A DNA stretch of 64,000 bases from Kribbella pratensis (GCF_004365355.1 NZ_SODP01000001.1:3396476-3460475), one strand, 5' to 3'. Shown: positions 1 through 9,516, counted from the first letter of the stretch. A program made the numbers and translations. The notes: generated from the sequence alone by a model not told the origin.

Positions 1-33
1 TGGCCGCTGGCCGACGACCTGCCACGGAGCTGA
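1..33 (+). CDS. 3' tail of an upstream gene (partial)
   Basis: Frame 1 is open from the window edge and ends in TGA at 31-33, seven bases before the ATG of the polymerase gene. The ten visible residues are too few to assign a family. The tight spacing matches the ATGA-coupled genes that follow, so it is probably the previous gene of the same exopolysaccharide operon. This is inferred only from frame and spacing. Confidence 0.3.
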   Translation, partial: WPLADDLPRS

Positions 34-39
34 TGCTCG

Positions 40-1332
40 ATGACGACGACGGTTTCCTCACCCACCGGTGGCATTGTCGGCTGGACGGCGCTGCCCCGCG
101 GCGACGTACTCGCAGCGATGATGGGTCTCACCACCTGCCTGCTTCCGTTCCTCGTCCCGGCAGGTCCGGGCAACACCGCGCCTGCCGACGCCGGAATCCT
201 GCTGTGCATCGTGCTCGCCCTGCTGTGGGCGGTACGTGCGCATCTACCCGTCAAGTTGCCGTACGCGACAGGAGTCGCAGGGCTCGTCCTCGGCGGCGCC
301 TTCGCGGCGTACATCACCGGTGCGCCTGTTGCGACCGGACTGGTGCTCATCCAGGACCTGCTTCTGTTCGTCTGGGGCGCGGCGCTCGCGCTGGGGCGGC
401 GCAACCCGGCGATCGTCGGTGCTGTCACCATCGCCTGGTGCCGCACGGCCGCGATCTACTCGGGCGTGATGTCGGTGGCCTATTTGGTCGGGATCAATGC
501 GCTGACCGGCGTCTCGGGGAAGGACGGGGTAAGGGCGTCGTACACGTTCGGCGACCCGAACCTGGCCGGCAACTACCTGGTCGTCTCGCTGTTCGTGATG
601 GCCGCCTGCAAGCACCCGCGCTCCCCCGGCGTCCGGCGGATCGCGTACATCCTGGTGCTGACCGCCATCGGTTTCACCGGTTCCAACGGCGCGATGCTCA
701 CCTTGGTGGTCGGACTCGTTCTCGCCTTCACTGTGACGAGGTACCGCCGCCAAGGTGCTGTCGCCGGAGCTGCCGCATTGGCGGCCACGGCCTTGATCGG
801 CGGGCTCGTGGTCGCGTTCGTCATGCCTCGCGTCGACCTCGGCGAGATCCGTGAACGCGCGGCCGGTAGCGTGCCGTTGCTCCGCGACTCGTTCGGACGC
901 AGCGCCAACTCCAGCAAGGAGCGGGTGACGATCGTCAAGGAAGGCGCGAACCTGTTCCTGGAGGGCGACGCCGCCGGCTTCGGTCCCGCACGGACGAAGG
1001 CGACCCTGGCGGCCACCCAGGCGCCGTACGTGAAGGAAGCGCACAACGACTACCTCGCGACATTGCTCGAGCGCGGTGTGATCGGCGGCATCGGGCTGCT
1101 CCTGCTCGGCGTCGCCGTGTTCGCGCGCTGCCTGCGGCTGGTCTTCGGCACGTTGCCCAAGGCGTACTCCGAACTCGTGCCCAGACCCTGGCTGCTCGCG
1201 GTCGTCGGCCCGGTGATGGCAACGGCCGCGGGCTTCTACGAAGTCCTCCACTTCCGCCACCTCTGGACCTGGCTGGGCCTCATCGCGGCGCTCGTCCTCG
1301 CAATGCAGGATCAACCAGAGGAGACGTCATGA
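40..1332 (+). CDS. O-antigen ligase/polymerase family membrane protein
   Basis: A 430-residue polytopic membrane protein with about ten hydrophobic segments. A long extracytoplasmic loop around residues 270-340 contains a segment ending in KEAHNDYLATLLERG, whose HND-x-Y-L pattern is typical of the Wzy_C/O-antigen ligase family. Such proteins polymerise or ligate lipid-linked oligosaccharide repeats on the outer face of the membrane. The start is the ATG seven bases after the previous stop, with GGAG upstream. The stop overlaps the flippase start (ATGA), indicating translational coupling. Gene order with a flippase and a priming transferase supports an exopolysaccharide role; the exact sugar cannot be told. 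Confidence 0.86.
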   Translation: MTTTVSSPTGGIVGWTALPRGDVLAAMMGLTTCLLPFLVPAGPGNTAPADAGILLCIVLALLWAVRAHLPVKLPYATGVAGLVLGGAFAAYITGAPVATGLVLIQDLLLFVWGAALALGRRNPAIVGAVTIAWCRTAAIYSGVMSVAYLVGINALTGVSGKDGVRASYTFGDPNLAGNYLVVSLFVMAACKHPRSPGVRRIAYILVLTAIGFTGSNGAMLTLVVGLVLAFTVTRYRRQGAVAGAAALAATALIGGLVVAFVMPRVDLGEIRERAAGSVPLLRDSFGRSANSSKERVTIVKEGANLFLEGDAAGFGPARTKATLAATQAPYVKEAHNDYLATLLERGVIGGIGLLLLGVAVFARCLRLVFGTLPKAYSELVPRPWLLAVVGPVMATAAGFYEVLHFRHLWTWLGLIAALVLAMQDQPEETS

Positions 1333-2654
1333 TCCGATGCCGACCTCACCGCGGCGAGCTCCTGCGCACCGTGCTCGCCAATTGCTCGGCCCGCCTTCTG
1401 GCGATTCTCGGGCTGACGCTCGCGACCGTTCTCGTTGCCCGGACCGGTGGCCCGTCCGCCGTCGGCGAGTACGCGCTGCTGCGGATGATGCCTGGCCTGA
1501 TCGGCGTCCTGTGCGTGCTCGGCCTGCCCGGCGCGCTGGCATTCTTCCTGGCCGAACCGCGGCGGGAACTACCGCGGCTGTGGCCGACGCTGATGGCCAT
1601 CGGCTTCGCCGGAGCTCTCACGGGTACCGCGCTGTGGGTGGCCGCCGCACCACTGATCGCCAAGGTCTTCTTCCCCCACGAACCGGCGTGGCTGATCGCG
1701 GTCGCGGGCGCTACGGTCGCGTCGCAGTTGTTCCTCACACTCGGCAAGACAGCCCTACAGGGTCTGGAGGACCGGCGTGGCGGCGACGCCGTCATCGCCG
1801 CCGAGGAGCTTGCCTTCCTGCCGTGCTTCGTCCTCCCGCTGCTCGTCGGCATCCACGGCATCGCCGCGATCATCATCGGCCTCGGTCTCGCGGACCTGGT
1901 CGTCGCGGTCGACGCCTGGCGCCGGGTCAGTCGCCGCCTGGGCTGGCGCCGGTTCGGCCTGGCGGGAAATGGATACGGCTGGTGGGGCCGGCCGGACCGA
2001 GTGCTCGGCAAACAGGTGGCGTCTTACGGCCTGCGTGGCCAGGTCGGCGGGCTCATCACCCTCCTCAACCTCCGGCTCGATGTCGCGATCCTCGGAGCCA
2101 TCGCCGGCCCGGCGATTCTGGGTGGCTACGCGGTTGCGTCGAAGTACGCCGAACTGCTCAGACTGCCCGGCACCGCACTGACCTGGGTCTTCTACCCCCG
2201 ACTTGCAAAACTCGAGCAGAACCAAGCGGCCGGAGTCGCCCGCAGGATGATCCGGCCGGCACTGGTAGGGATTGTCGTCGCCGCGGTTCCGGTCGCGTTG
2301 CTCGCGTCGCCCGTGATGCGGTTGCTCTACGGCGCTTCGTTCGGATCGGCCGTCACGCCGGCGCGGGTTCTGGTGGCGGGCATGATCCTCGCCGGCGCTT
2401 CCGGAGTCGCCAGCGCGTACCTGTACGGCCGCGGAACGCCCGGCCTCAACTCCATCGTCCTCGGTGTCGGACTGGCCATCACCGTCGTGCTCGACGTGAC
2501 GCTGATCCCGCGGTACGGCGCTCTCGGCGCGGCGGCCGCATCGACAGCGGCCTACCTGACGACGGATGCCTTGCTCATCGGAGTCCTGCTCCGCCTGAGC
2601 GGCACCGGACCACGTCACCGCACAACTGTTGCCGTCGGCGAGGGAACATCATGA
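1329..2654 (+). CDS. Wzx-like polysaccharide flippase (MATE/MVF superfamily)
   Basis: A 441-residue protein with about 12-14 predicted membrane helices and no large soluble domain. The N-terminal region (residues 10-40) has the A-R-x-x-G pattern common in polysaccharide export flippases of the MOP superfamily. Its expected role is to move undecaprenyl-linked repeat units across the membrane. It starts inside the polymerase stop codon (ATGA) and its own stop overlaps the start of the next lipoprotein in the same way, so the three genes are co-translated. Length is usual for the family. Confidence 0.88.
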   Translation: MIRCRPHRGELLRTVLANCSARLLAILGLTLATVLVARTGGPSAVGEYALLRMMPGLIGVLCVLGLPGALAFFLAEPRRELPRLWPTLMAIGFAGALTGTALWVAAAPLIAKVFFPHEPAWLIAVAGATVASQLFLTLGKTALQGLEDRRGGDAVIAAEELAFLPCFVLPLLVGIHGIAAIIIGLGLADLVVAVDAWRRVSRRLGWRRFGLAGNGYGWWGRPDRVLGKQVASYGLRGQVGGLITLLNLRLDVAILGAIAGPAILGGYAVASKYAELLRLPGTALTWVFYPRLAKLEQNQAAGVARRMIRPALVGIVVAAVPVALLASPVMRLLYGASFGSAVTPARVLVAGMILAGASGVASAYLYGRGTPGLNSIVLGVGLAITVVLDVTLIPRYGALGAAAASTAAYLTTDALLIGVLLRLSGTGPRHRTTVAVGEGTS

Positions 2655-3721
2655 AAGCAATTGCCATCACCACCGCGATTTTGTTGCTCGTCGCCGGCTG
2701 CTCAGGGACGCCGGACAGCAATCCGCCGGACACGCCAAGTCCGACCTCGGCGCCACCGACCTCGCAGCCGGCCAGTCCGTCCAGTGCACCCACAAACGGC
2801 AGCGTGCCGGTGGACCTGTCCGGCGATCGGTACGTCTCCCTCGCCAACGCGCTGCATCGACGCGGCGTCGCGATCTGGTGGGAATCCGACCTCGTCGCCA
2901 AGTGGCTCGAAGGATCGGCTGCGTTCGACCAGGCGATCGGCCGCCTCGGCGCGCTGGCAAAGGTCCCTGGTACGGCAGGGTTCAAGATCTCCGACGAGAT
3001 CGGCTACGGCGACGGGCTGACGTCGACAGCGCAGGCCACCGACTTCCTGACCCAGGCCCGGACCCGCTTGGCGCAGGTTGCCCCCGGCAAACAAATTCTC
3101 GTGGATGCGGTGGTGCCCGAGCTTGGCTGCCTGCCATGGCGCGGCGGGAACCAGGAAGGCTGTGCACAGCGTGTCCGGCAGAAGCACCCGGCAGCGACAG
3201 CCGCAGCCGTCGAGAGCTACCTGCGAGCCCACCTGATCGACCGGCTCGATCTCAGCACCGGGCTGCTCGAGGAGAGCACCTACGCCCAGTGGGGACTGGA
3301 CCGGCAGACGGCGCAGACCGACATCTGGAACCGGATCCGCGCGCAAGGCTGGGCCTCGCTGACGACCCTTCAGTCCCGCAAGGCCCTCGCGGATGCGAAC
3401 GGGTATCGCGGCAATGCCGACCAGGCGAGGACCGACGCCGCAACCTACATCGATGTGCCCGTCGCCGCAGGCGCACAGGCCGTCGACATCTGGACCTGGC
3501 GGCAGCGCTACCAGGGCCAGATCGTCAGCCTTCTGGCCCCGGACCTGCAGCCCAATCCGCTGTGGACCGCGATGGTACGACGACGGCAGCAAGGCGTGCG
3601 GCTGATCACGCACATGACGCCGTCGACACTGCACACGGACTCGGCGAGTTACAACCACGAGTGCGATCTCGCCGCACAAGCTTTCACAGCGGTCTTCGTT
3701 GCTGCTGGCACCGGTCAGTAG
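2651..3721 (+). CDS. Secreted lipoprotein, TIM-barrel-like, exopolysaccharide operon
   Basis: 356 residues. The N-terminus has a short hydrophobic stretch ending in a lipobox V-A-G-C (Cys17), then a Pro/Ser/Thr-rich linker to about residue 55, so the mature protein is probably lipid-anchored outside the cell. The globular part carries acidic motifs (ISDEIGYGDG near residue 115) and Trp-rich segments that look like a glycosidase-type barrel, but I do not recognise a named family. The ATG at 2651 overlaps the flippase stop, which fixes the start even though the frame stays open far upstream. Its place between flippase and priming transferase suggests polysaccharide trimming or modification. Confidence 0.8.
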   Translation: MKAIAITTAILLLVAGCSGTPDSNPPDTPSPTSAPPTSQPASPSSAPTNGSVPVDLSGDRYVSLANALHRRGVAIWWESDLVAKWLEGSAAFDQAIGRLGALAKVPGTAGFKISDEIGYGDGLTSTAQATDFLTQARTRLAQVAPGKQILVDAVVPELGCLPWRGGNQEGCAQRVRQKHPAATAAAVESYLRAHLIDRLDLSTGLLEESTYAQWGLDRQTAQTDIWNRIRAQGWASLTTLQSRKALADANGYRGNADQARTDAATYIDVPVAAGAQAVDIWTWRQRYQGQIVSLLAPDLQPNPLWTAMVRRRQQGVRLITHMTPSTLHTDSASYNHECDLAAQAFTAVFVAAGTGQ

Positions 3722-3731
3722 AGGAGCAACC

Positions 3732-4400
3732 ATGCCGTCGAACCGTCACGTCGCCGCGATCAGTCCGGCCCGGCGCCTCTTGGACGTGCTGGTCGGCGGG
3801 CTACTGCTGATCCTGGCTTCACCTCTGCTGGCAGTCGTCGCCGTACTGCTTCTCGTCACGAGCGGCCGACCGGTGCTGTTCCGGCAATCGCGGGTCGGCG
3901 AGAGTGGACGGCCGTTCACGCTGTACAAGTTCCGGACCATGCGATTGCTTGCCTCCGGCCCCGAAATCACTGCTGCCACGGACGTGCGGATCACCCGGAT
4001 CGGCGGGTTCCTCCGGCGGACGGCGATCGACGAACTGCCGCAACTCTGGCACGTGCTGCGCGGACAGATGACGCTGGTGGGTCCGCGGCCGGAGAGCGCC
4101 GCATTGGCCGCCGGGTATCCGGAAGCATGCCGGCCGGTGCTGCAGGCCAGGCCAGGACTGACCGGTCCGGCGCAATTGCGGTACCGCGAGCGGTCCGCCG
4201 TACCACCGAATGGCCGGACCGATGTGGAGCGGTGGTACCTCGAGGTTCTGGTGCCGCTGCGGGTCGCCGCCGACCGCGAGTACCTTGACCGGCCGACCGT
4301 CCGACGCACCCTCTATTACTTGCTGGTGACTGCCTTGTTCGTGGTCGGACTCGCCGACCTGCAGCAGCCGGTCGGTGCTCAGACCGCCTCTTCGTCGTAG
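3732..4400 (+). CDS. Undecaprenyl-phosphate sugar phosphotransferase (bacterial sugar transferase)
   Basis: 222 residues. One N-terminal hairpin-like membrane segment (about residues 17-40) is followed by the conserved catalytic domain: KFRTMR, then the DELPQLWHVLRGQM-LVGPRPE signature of the WcaJ/PglC-type family. These enzymes transfer a sugar-1-phosphate to undecaprenyl phosphate and start repeat-unit synthesis. The ATG at 3732 is preceded by GAGGAG; an upstream TTG at 3699 overlaps the lipoprotein and lacks a ribosome site. Length fits the monotopic small form. It closes the operon and its 3' end overlaps the convergent next gene by 22 bases. Confidence 0.93.
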   Translation: MPSNRHVAAISPARRLLDVLVGGLLLILASPLLAVVAVLLLVTSGRPVLFRQSRVGESGRPFTLYKFRTMRLLASGPEITAATDVRITRIGGFLRRTAIDELPQLWHVLRGQMTLVGPRPESAALAAGYPEACRPVLQARPGLTGPAQLRYRERSAVPPNGRTDVERWYLEVLVPLRVAADREYLDRPTVRRTLYYLLVTALFVVGLADLQQPVGAQTASSS

Positions 4401-5977
4401 GTCTCTACGGTCTTCGTAGCCTTTACGGCGATCGGGTCACAGCGGGCGTTGAGACACCTCCCGCTGTTCAGGTCGAACTCGAAATTGTGGCCGAGGCAAC
4501 GCAGCACACCGTTCACCACAACGCCGGTCTCGGCCAGATCCTCTCCGGCGTGCGGGCAGTAGCGGCTCACCTGGAATTGCCTGCCCCCGACGGTGAACTC
4601 GGTGATCTCCTCAGGATCCCGCGCAGCCTCGAACTCCTCGACCGCGCGCAGCGCCGCACGATCGGCATGCTTCAGCAGACCGACGAGGTAGTCGTTGTAC
4701 CGGTCGGGCTGCCGGCGCGCGATGAAGCGCAGCGAGAGCAGAAGCTCCTCCCAGCGGGTTCGGCCCGAGACGACACCGTCCAGCCAGCGGCCGTCCATCG
4801 ACAGCCGGTAATCGGCGTGCCCCTCGCCACCGTCCAACTCGACCACCACGCGGTCCGGCCCGATGTGCGCGTCCCACACCCCACCGAACGGCCCGGAGAC
4901 GTCGAACCGCAAGGTCATGCCGATCCGGGCCAGGAAATACTCCGATAGCGTCCCGAGTGACTCCAGATGCGTCTTGAAACGTTGTGCCAAACCGGATTGC
5001 GGCTCAGGGTTCGCCGCCCAGGCAGCGTCGATCGCGCGCCGGCGCCGAGCGGCGTACCCCTTCAGATAGCACCGCCGCTCCTCAGGTCCGGCGTCCAGCG
5101 TGAAGCCGGACCAGTGCGGGTCGCGGACGACGGACAGGTCATCCAGCCGGATCCGGTCACCGGGGAGGAGACACGCCCCGGCCTGGCTCGGGATCCGCTC
5201 CGCGAGCCAGGCCAGCGCCTCACTCTGGTCGGGGAAGATTCCGCCCGGTCGCAGGCCGCTGTTCAACTCGAACAGGTCGTCGTCGAGGAAGCACGGCGGA
5301 CCCGCGTACGGCATCACCAGCCGAGGCTCGACCTGCCGGACCAGTCGTGTCACGGCCTTGAACTTGCCGATCCGCTTGATCGTTGAGATCCGCTCACGCT
5401 CGACCTCGTCGTACTCGTACCGGATCGGATGCCAGCTCGCGCCGGACATCTGCACACCCATCACGTCCAGCGGTCCCCCGACCTCGGTCATCGCCCGTCG
5501 CGCCTGACTGAGCGAGATCCGCGCGTCGTTCGTGTGCAGCACGCTCCGTTCCCCGATCTTCAGCAGTACGGCGGAGTCGTGGCTCATCGGGCACTGCTCG
5601 GGAATGACCGTCAGCCAGTCGTGCTCGCTCAGTGGATACCGCTGCCACGCGCCGAGAACGACGATCCGGGTCCGCCCGATCGCGCGCAGCCGACGCTGGA
5701 TGATCGTCGAGGGATACCGCGGCACAACCACCGGAACCGACTGCGGCAATCCCGCGAGCAGGTCGAGGTCCAGGTGGTCGAGATGCTCGTGCGAGACCAC
5801 GACCAGATCGACGTCGAGCAATTCGGGCGTCAGCACGTGCGAGTTGTCCGGAAACGGGAACCACGAGCCGAGGAACGCGCCACCAGGCGACAGCCACGGG
5901 TCGGCGAGGATGCGGACGTCCGCTCCGTCGATCCGCAATCCGGCATGCCCGAGCGCAGTGATCATCGGCTCACCCAT
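4379..5977 (-). CDS. Metallo-beta-lactamase-fold hydrolase fused to a Rieske [2Fe-2S] domain
   Basis: About 532 residues. The N-terminal half is an MBL fold: SHEHLDH gives the HxHxDH metal motif near residue 68, with further His/Asp residues downstream. The last 80 residues are a Rieske domain with CPH and CLGH ligand pairs (CxH...CxxH). The fusion resembles the family that includes UlaG-like hydrolases and CMP-sialate hydroxylase-like proteins, but the Rieske domain is C-terminal here. An electron-accepting oxygenase or hydrolase role is inferred; the substrate is unknown. The chosen ATG (5977) has GGGGAG upstream; 5965 and 6025 are alternatives. Convergent with, and overlapping, the sugar transferase gene. 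Confidence 0.85.
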   Translation of the reverse strand: MGEPMITALGHAGLRIDGADVRILADPWLSPGGAFLGSWFPFPDNSHVLTPELLDVDLVVVSHEHLDHLDLDLLAGLPQSVPVVVPRYPSTIIQRRLRAIGRTRIVVLGAWQRYPLSEHDWLTVIPEQCPMSHDSAVLLKIGERSVLHTNDARISLSQARRAMTEVGGPLDVMGVQMSGASWHPIRYEYDEVERERISTIKRIGKFKAVTRLVRQVEPRLVMPYAGPPCFLDDDLFELNSGLRPGGIFPDQSEALAWLAERIPSQAGACLLPGDRIRLDDLSVVRDPHWSGFTLDAGPEERRCYLKGYAARRRRAIDAAWAANPEPQSGLAQRFKTHLESLGTLSEYFLARIGMTLRFDVSGPFGGVWDAHIGPDRVVVELDGGEGHADYRLSMDGRWLDGVVSGRTRWEELLLSLRFIARRQPDRYNDYLVGLLKHADRAALRAVEEFEAARDPEEITEFTVGGRQFQVSRYCPHAGEDLAETGVVVNGVLRCLGHNFEFDLNSGRCLNARCDPIAVKATKTVETYDEEAV

Positions 5978-6127
5978 GTCACCAGGCTCCCCGGGCTGCC
6001 CGGCGCGAACATCCCCCGCCCGCACGAGAACCTCTACGTCAATGCCCGTATGCGGGCCGGTCAGCTTTCGCGAACGAGCGAAGGATGCCGGCTCTTCCCA
6101 GTTGAGGGTGTAGATCAGCGGGACTGG

Positions 6128-6787
6128 TCAGTCGAACAGCTTCCAGTGGCCCTCGGAGACGACAGCGACCTCGCCGTCGATGACGGTGATGGCGGTCTGG
6201 TCGTCGATGGCGTAGCCCGGCACGTCGAGCGCGGCGGCCCAGCGCTCCGCGTCGGCTAGGCCGAACTCCGGCATGTTCGGGTTGTCGAGGTGCGGAAAGA
6301 TACCGAAGTCGACCAGCCCCAGTGCCTCGACGCTGCCCGACGGCGACTGCCAGTCACTCAGGTCCTGGCCTAGGTGGGGCGCCGCCACGAGGCTCCCGGC
6401 GCTCACCCCGACCCACACCGTGTCCTGCAGCGAAGGCAGGACGTCAGCCGCGCCGGACTGCTGCAGCCAGTGCGCCAGGTACAGCGGATCGCCACCGCCC
6501 ACCAAAAGAGCGTCGGTCTCCCGGACGATGGGGATCCACTGCGCCGAGTCGATGCTGGGGAGCGCTGTGAGCTCGAGCAGGCCGAGAGACTTCCAGCCGA
6601 TCTCGCACAGCGGAGTCATCGCGTGGCCGGAGACGATGCGCCACGCGGCAGCGGGACCCCCCGCGGGGTAAGCCGCCGTTGGGATCACCAGGGCGCTGGC
6701 CTCGGCGATGGGCTTGCCCAGCATCTCGACGAGCGCGTCGGCAATGCTCCTGTTCTTGATGCCGGCGGAGGTGAGAAGAAGCTTCAT
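6128..6787 (-). CDS. Peptidase E-like dipeptidase (peptidase family S51)
   Basis: 219 residues, close to the usual 220-230. It has the class I glutamine-amidotransferase-like fold of S51: a conserved GGGDP loop near residue 86 and the nucleophile elbow V-S-A-G-S near residue 120. Family members are cytoplasmic serine dipeptidases acting on Asp-X dipeptides, or related cyanophycinase-like enzymes. The start ATG at 6787 has GGAGAG seven bases upstream; the frame stays open further 5' but without a ribosome site. It stands alone between the Rieske fusion gene and an insertion sequence. Confidence 0.85.
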   Translation of the reverse strand: MKLLLTSAGIKNRSIADALVEMLGKPIAEASALVIPTAAYPAGGPAAAWRIVSGHAMTPLCEIGWKSLGLLELTALPSIDSAQWIPIVRETDALLVGGGDPLYLAHWLQQSGAADVLPSLQDTVWVGVSAGSLVAAPHLGQDLSDWQSPSGSVEALGLVDFGIFPHLDNPNMPEFGLADAERWAAALDVPGYAIDDQTAITVIDGEVAVVSEGHWKLFD

Positions 6788-7002
6788 GTCTCTCCTACGA
6801 TCTCGTCTTCCCGAATCCGCACACCGTAACCAATCTGATCGAAGGGCGCGCGCCCCCGTCCTGGCCGTACGCCGCGTCGCACCTGTTCTGCGAGCGTTAA
6901 GGGTGGTCACGCGGTCGCCCGGCTGGCGCGTCGGTCCCGCGGTAGGAGTCGAGACCTCCCGAAGATGGAAGTTCTCATGCTCACCATCTGGAAGACCTCG
7001 AC

Positions 7003-8327
7003 GTGTCCGACGCTACCCCGCACGCCGGCTTCGGCCGGCCCGGCCTGACCGCCTTCGCTCGGCTTGATGGCCTCGGCCTCGCCGTCATCGGACAGCGACT
7101 CGAACCCGGCCGGGTGGCCCTCGCCTGCCGGGTCGTAGAGGCCGACGGGTGGTGTAGGCGGTGCGGTGCCGAGGGTCTTGCCCGCGACACCGTGGTGCGT
7201 CGCTTGGCGCACGAGCCGCTGGGATGGCGGCCCACCACCCTGGAGGTCGCCAAGCGTCGCTACCAGTGCCGCGAGTGCGGGCACGTGTGGCGCCAAGACA
7301 CCAGCCTGGCGGCCGAGCCACGAGCGAAGCTGTCGCGTCGTGGGCTGCGGTGGGCGCTGGAAGGCATCGTGGTCCAGCACTTCACGGTGGCCCGGGTCGC
7401 TGAAGCCTTCGGGGTCGCGTGGGACACCGCGAACAACGCCGTCCTGGCCGATGGCAAGCGCCTGCTGATCAACGATCCCACCCGCTTCGACAGCGTCGCG
7501 GTGATCGGCGTCGACGAGCACGTCTGGAGGCACACCAGCCGCGGCGACAGGTACGTGAGCGTGATCATCGATCTCACACCTGTGCGCGACGGCACCGGCC
7601 CAGCACGCTTGTTGGACATGGTCGAGGGCCGCTCAAAGCAGGCGTTCAAGACCTGGCTCGCCGATCGCGACGCCCCTTGGCGCGCCCGCGTGGAGGTCGT
7701 GGCGATGGACGGGTTCACCGGATTCAAGACCGCCGCTGCCGAAGAGGTCCCGCACGCGGTCGCGGTGATGGACCCATTCCACGTCGTCCACCTGGCTGGT
7801 GACGCCCTCGACAGGTGTCGGCGCCGGGTCCAACTGCAGATCCACGGGCACCGCGGCTTCAAGGACGACCCGCTCTACAAGACCCGTCGCACCCTGCAGA
7901 CCGGCACCGGGCTGCTCACCGACAAGCAGATCGACCGGATCAACGCTCCGTTCGCCGAGGACGCTCACGTCGAGGTCGAGGCGACTTGGGGCATCTACCA
8001 GCGGATGGTCGCTGCCTACCGGCACGAGGACCGCCGCCAAGGACACGAGTTGATGGTCAAGCTGATCGACTCGATCAGCAGCGGCGTTCCGAAGGCGCTC
8101 ACCGAGATCGTCACGCTGGGCCGGACGTTGAAGAAGCGCGCCGCTGACGTACTGGCCTACTTCGACAGGCCCAAAGCACATCCAACGGACCAACCGAGGC
8201 GCTCAACGGCCGACTCGAACACCTCCGCGGCAGCGCACTCGGCTTCCGCAACCTGATCAACTACATCGCCCGATCTCTGCTCGAAACCGGCGGGTTCAGA
8301 CCTCAACTACACCCTCGAATGGGATGA
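7003..8327 (+). pseudogene. ISL3-family transposase, frameshifted near the 3' end
   Basis: The first 390 codons encode an ISL3-type transposase: a CxxC...CxxC zinc ribbon (residues 50-90), a helix-turn-helix, then a DDE-type domain including GVDEHVW, MDGF and MDPFHVVH. The open frame runs to 8256, but the expected family C-terminus (NGPTEALNGRLEHLRG and onward to a TGA at 8325-8327) is in the -1 frame, beginning around 8173-8177 at CCCAAAG. This is either an inactivating indel or, less likely, a -1 frameshift site. Start is GTG at 7003. I could not find convincing terminal inverted repeats, so the element seems decayed. Confidence 0.82.
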
Positions 8328-8432
8328 GCCGCTATCGAGCTCCAGCAGGAGATCGGCGAGTCCGCCGTCGGCGGCTCGCTCGAGTACGAATACACCGTCA
8401 GCACGCAGGCGTGGCCTGCGGGTCACCGCGGT

Positions 8433-9329
8433 CTAGCGCCTGGCCTGCGGTTGCCACATTTCGTAGTTTCCGCATTCCGCGGTGATTTCGGCCGTTTCCT
8501 GGGCAGCGGCGAGAAAGTCGTCGACCATTCGTGAGGTGCGCGATTCGGCCACCGCGAGGCATACCTGTTCGGGCGCCAGTTCCGGGATCGGCACATAGCT
8601 GATGTCGGGGCGTGAGTAGAACACGGTCTCCGACCGTGCAACGAACGAGATTCCCCGGCCTGCCGCGACGTGCTCGAGCTTCTCCTCCACCCCGCGCGCC
8701 CGGACTCCGGAGTCGGGGTGCGGGCGCCTGGTGGGCTGCGTGCTCGGGTCGGCATGCCAGACCACTGGCTCACCGTCCAGGTCGGCTTCGGAGACCTCCT
8801 CCTTGCCGGCCAACCGGTGGTCGCTGGGCAGCGCCACCATCAGGGGCTCGGTGTAGAGCGGAGTCAGGCGCAGCCCGGTCTCGTCGACAGGCAGCCGCAC
8901 GAAGCCGACGTCGACGCGGCCGTCCAGCAACATCGTGGCCTGGTCGTCCCATTCCATCCGCTGCACGTCCACGACCACGTCCGGGTTCCGGGACTCGAAC
9001 ACCCGCGCCGCTGGGATGACCGGGATGCCGGTCCGGAAGCCGATCACCAGCCGCTGGCTCCCGCGGCCGGCCACGGACACCCGGCGCCGGACCGCGCGCA
9101 CCGAGGCGAGCAGCGGACCCGCGTCGTCCAGCAGCTGCCGACCCGCGTCGGTCAGCTCCACGCCGTGGCTGTCCCTGGCGAACAGCGAGGCGCCGAGATC
9201 CTTTTCCAGAGCGCGGATCTGCCGACTGAGCACCGGTTGCGCGATGTGCAGATCCTCGGCGGCACGGCCGAAGTGCAACCGCTCGGCGACAGCGACGAAG
9301 TAGCGCAGTTTGCGCAGGTCCAGATCCAT
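8433..9329 (-). CDS. LysR-family transcriptional regulator
   Basis: 298 residues, typical LysR length. Residues 1-60 are a classic winged helix-turn-helix (MDLDLRKLRYFVAVAE..., then AAEDLHIAQPVLSRQIRALE), followed by a LysR substrate-binding domain from about residue 90. It probably senses a small metabolite and controls the divergent reductase operon at 9517, since the two starts are 187 bases apart. The ATG at 9329 is preceded by GGGAGG. The inducer is unknown. Confidence 0.93.
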   Translation of the reverse strand: MDLDLRKLRYFVAVAERLHFGRAAEDLHIAQPVLSRQIRALEKDLGASLFARDSHGVELTDAGRQLLDDAGPLLASVRAVRRRVSVAGRGSQRLVIGFRTGIPVIPAARVFESRNPDVVVDVQRMEWDDQATMLLDGRVDVGFVRLPVDETGLRLTPLYTEPLMVALPSDHRLAGKEEVSEADLDGEPVVWHADPSTQPTRRPHPDSGVRARGVEEKLEHVAAGRGISFVARSETVFYSRPDISYVPIPELAPEQVCLAVAESRTSRMVDDFLAAAQETAEITAECGNYEMWQPQARR

Positions 9330-9444
9330 GGGAGCCTCCCGGTCCGGCGATGCCCTCAAGGTATCACCACGGCTGAAAGAGGTCTTGGACACGCACTCCG
9401 GCCGGGTGGCATTGTCAAGAGGGCACAAGCTAATTCGATCAAGG

Positions 9445-9482
9445 AATTCCGCACCGGATCCTCACCGGGATCGGGCGGAATT
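9445..9482. promoter_or_regulatory. Dyad in the lysR/reductase divergent promoter region
   Basis: Arms AATTCCGC (9445-9452) and GCGGAATT (9475-9482) are perfect inverted repeats, with a second partly symmetric GGATCC/GGGATC element inside. It lies between the divergent LysR gene and the reductase gene, 35 bases before the latter's ATG, which is where a regulator or repressor site would sit. LysR binding here is an inference. Confidence 0.4.
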
Positions 9483-9516
9483 GCCGTGCTGTCCAGCTTC
9501 AGAAAGCAGGCACACT

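Noticed and set aside
244..1314. Long antisense open frame opposite the polymerase gene
   Set aside because: High GC leaves non-coding frames open; its product is Gln/Arg/Asp-rich with no domain, and the plus strand encodes a clear membrane protein.
2629..3810. Arg-rich plus-strand frame across the lipoprotein
   Set aside because: Shadow of the lipoprotein gene in another frame; no ribosome site and no recognisable domain.
6960..8430. Complete ISL3 element with terminal inverted repeats
   Set aside because: I could not find matching terminal repeats or a target-site duplication on either side, so only the transposase is reported.
8331..8432. Open reading segment after the transposase (IELQQEIGES...LEYEYTVSTQAW)
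   Set aside because: Looks protein-like, but it has no start, no recognisable family and ends in the convergent LysR gene; too short to call a gene fragment.
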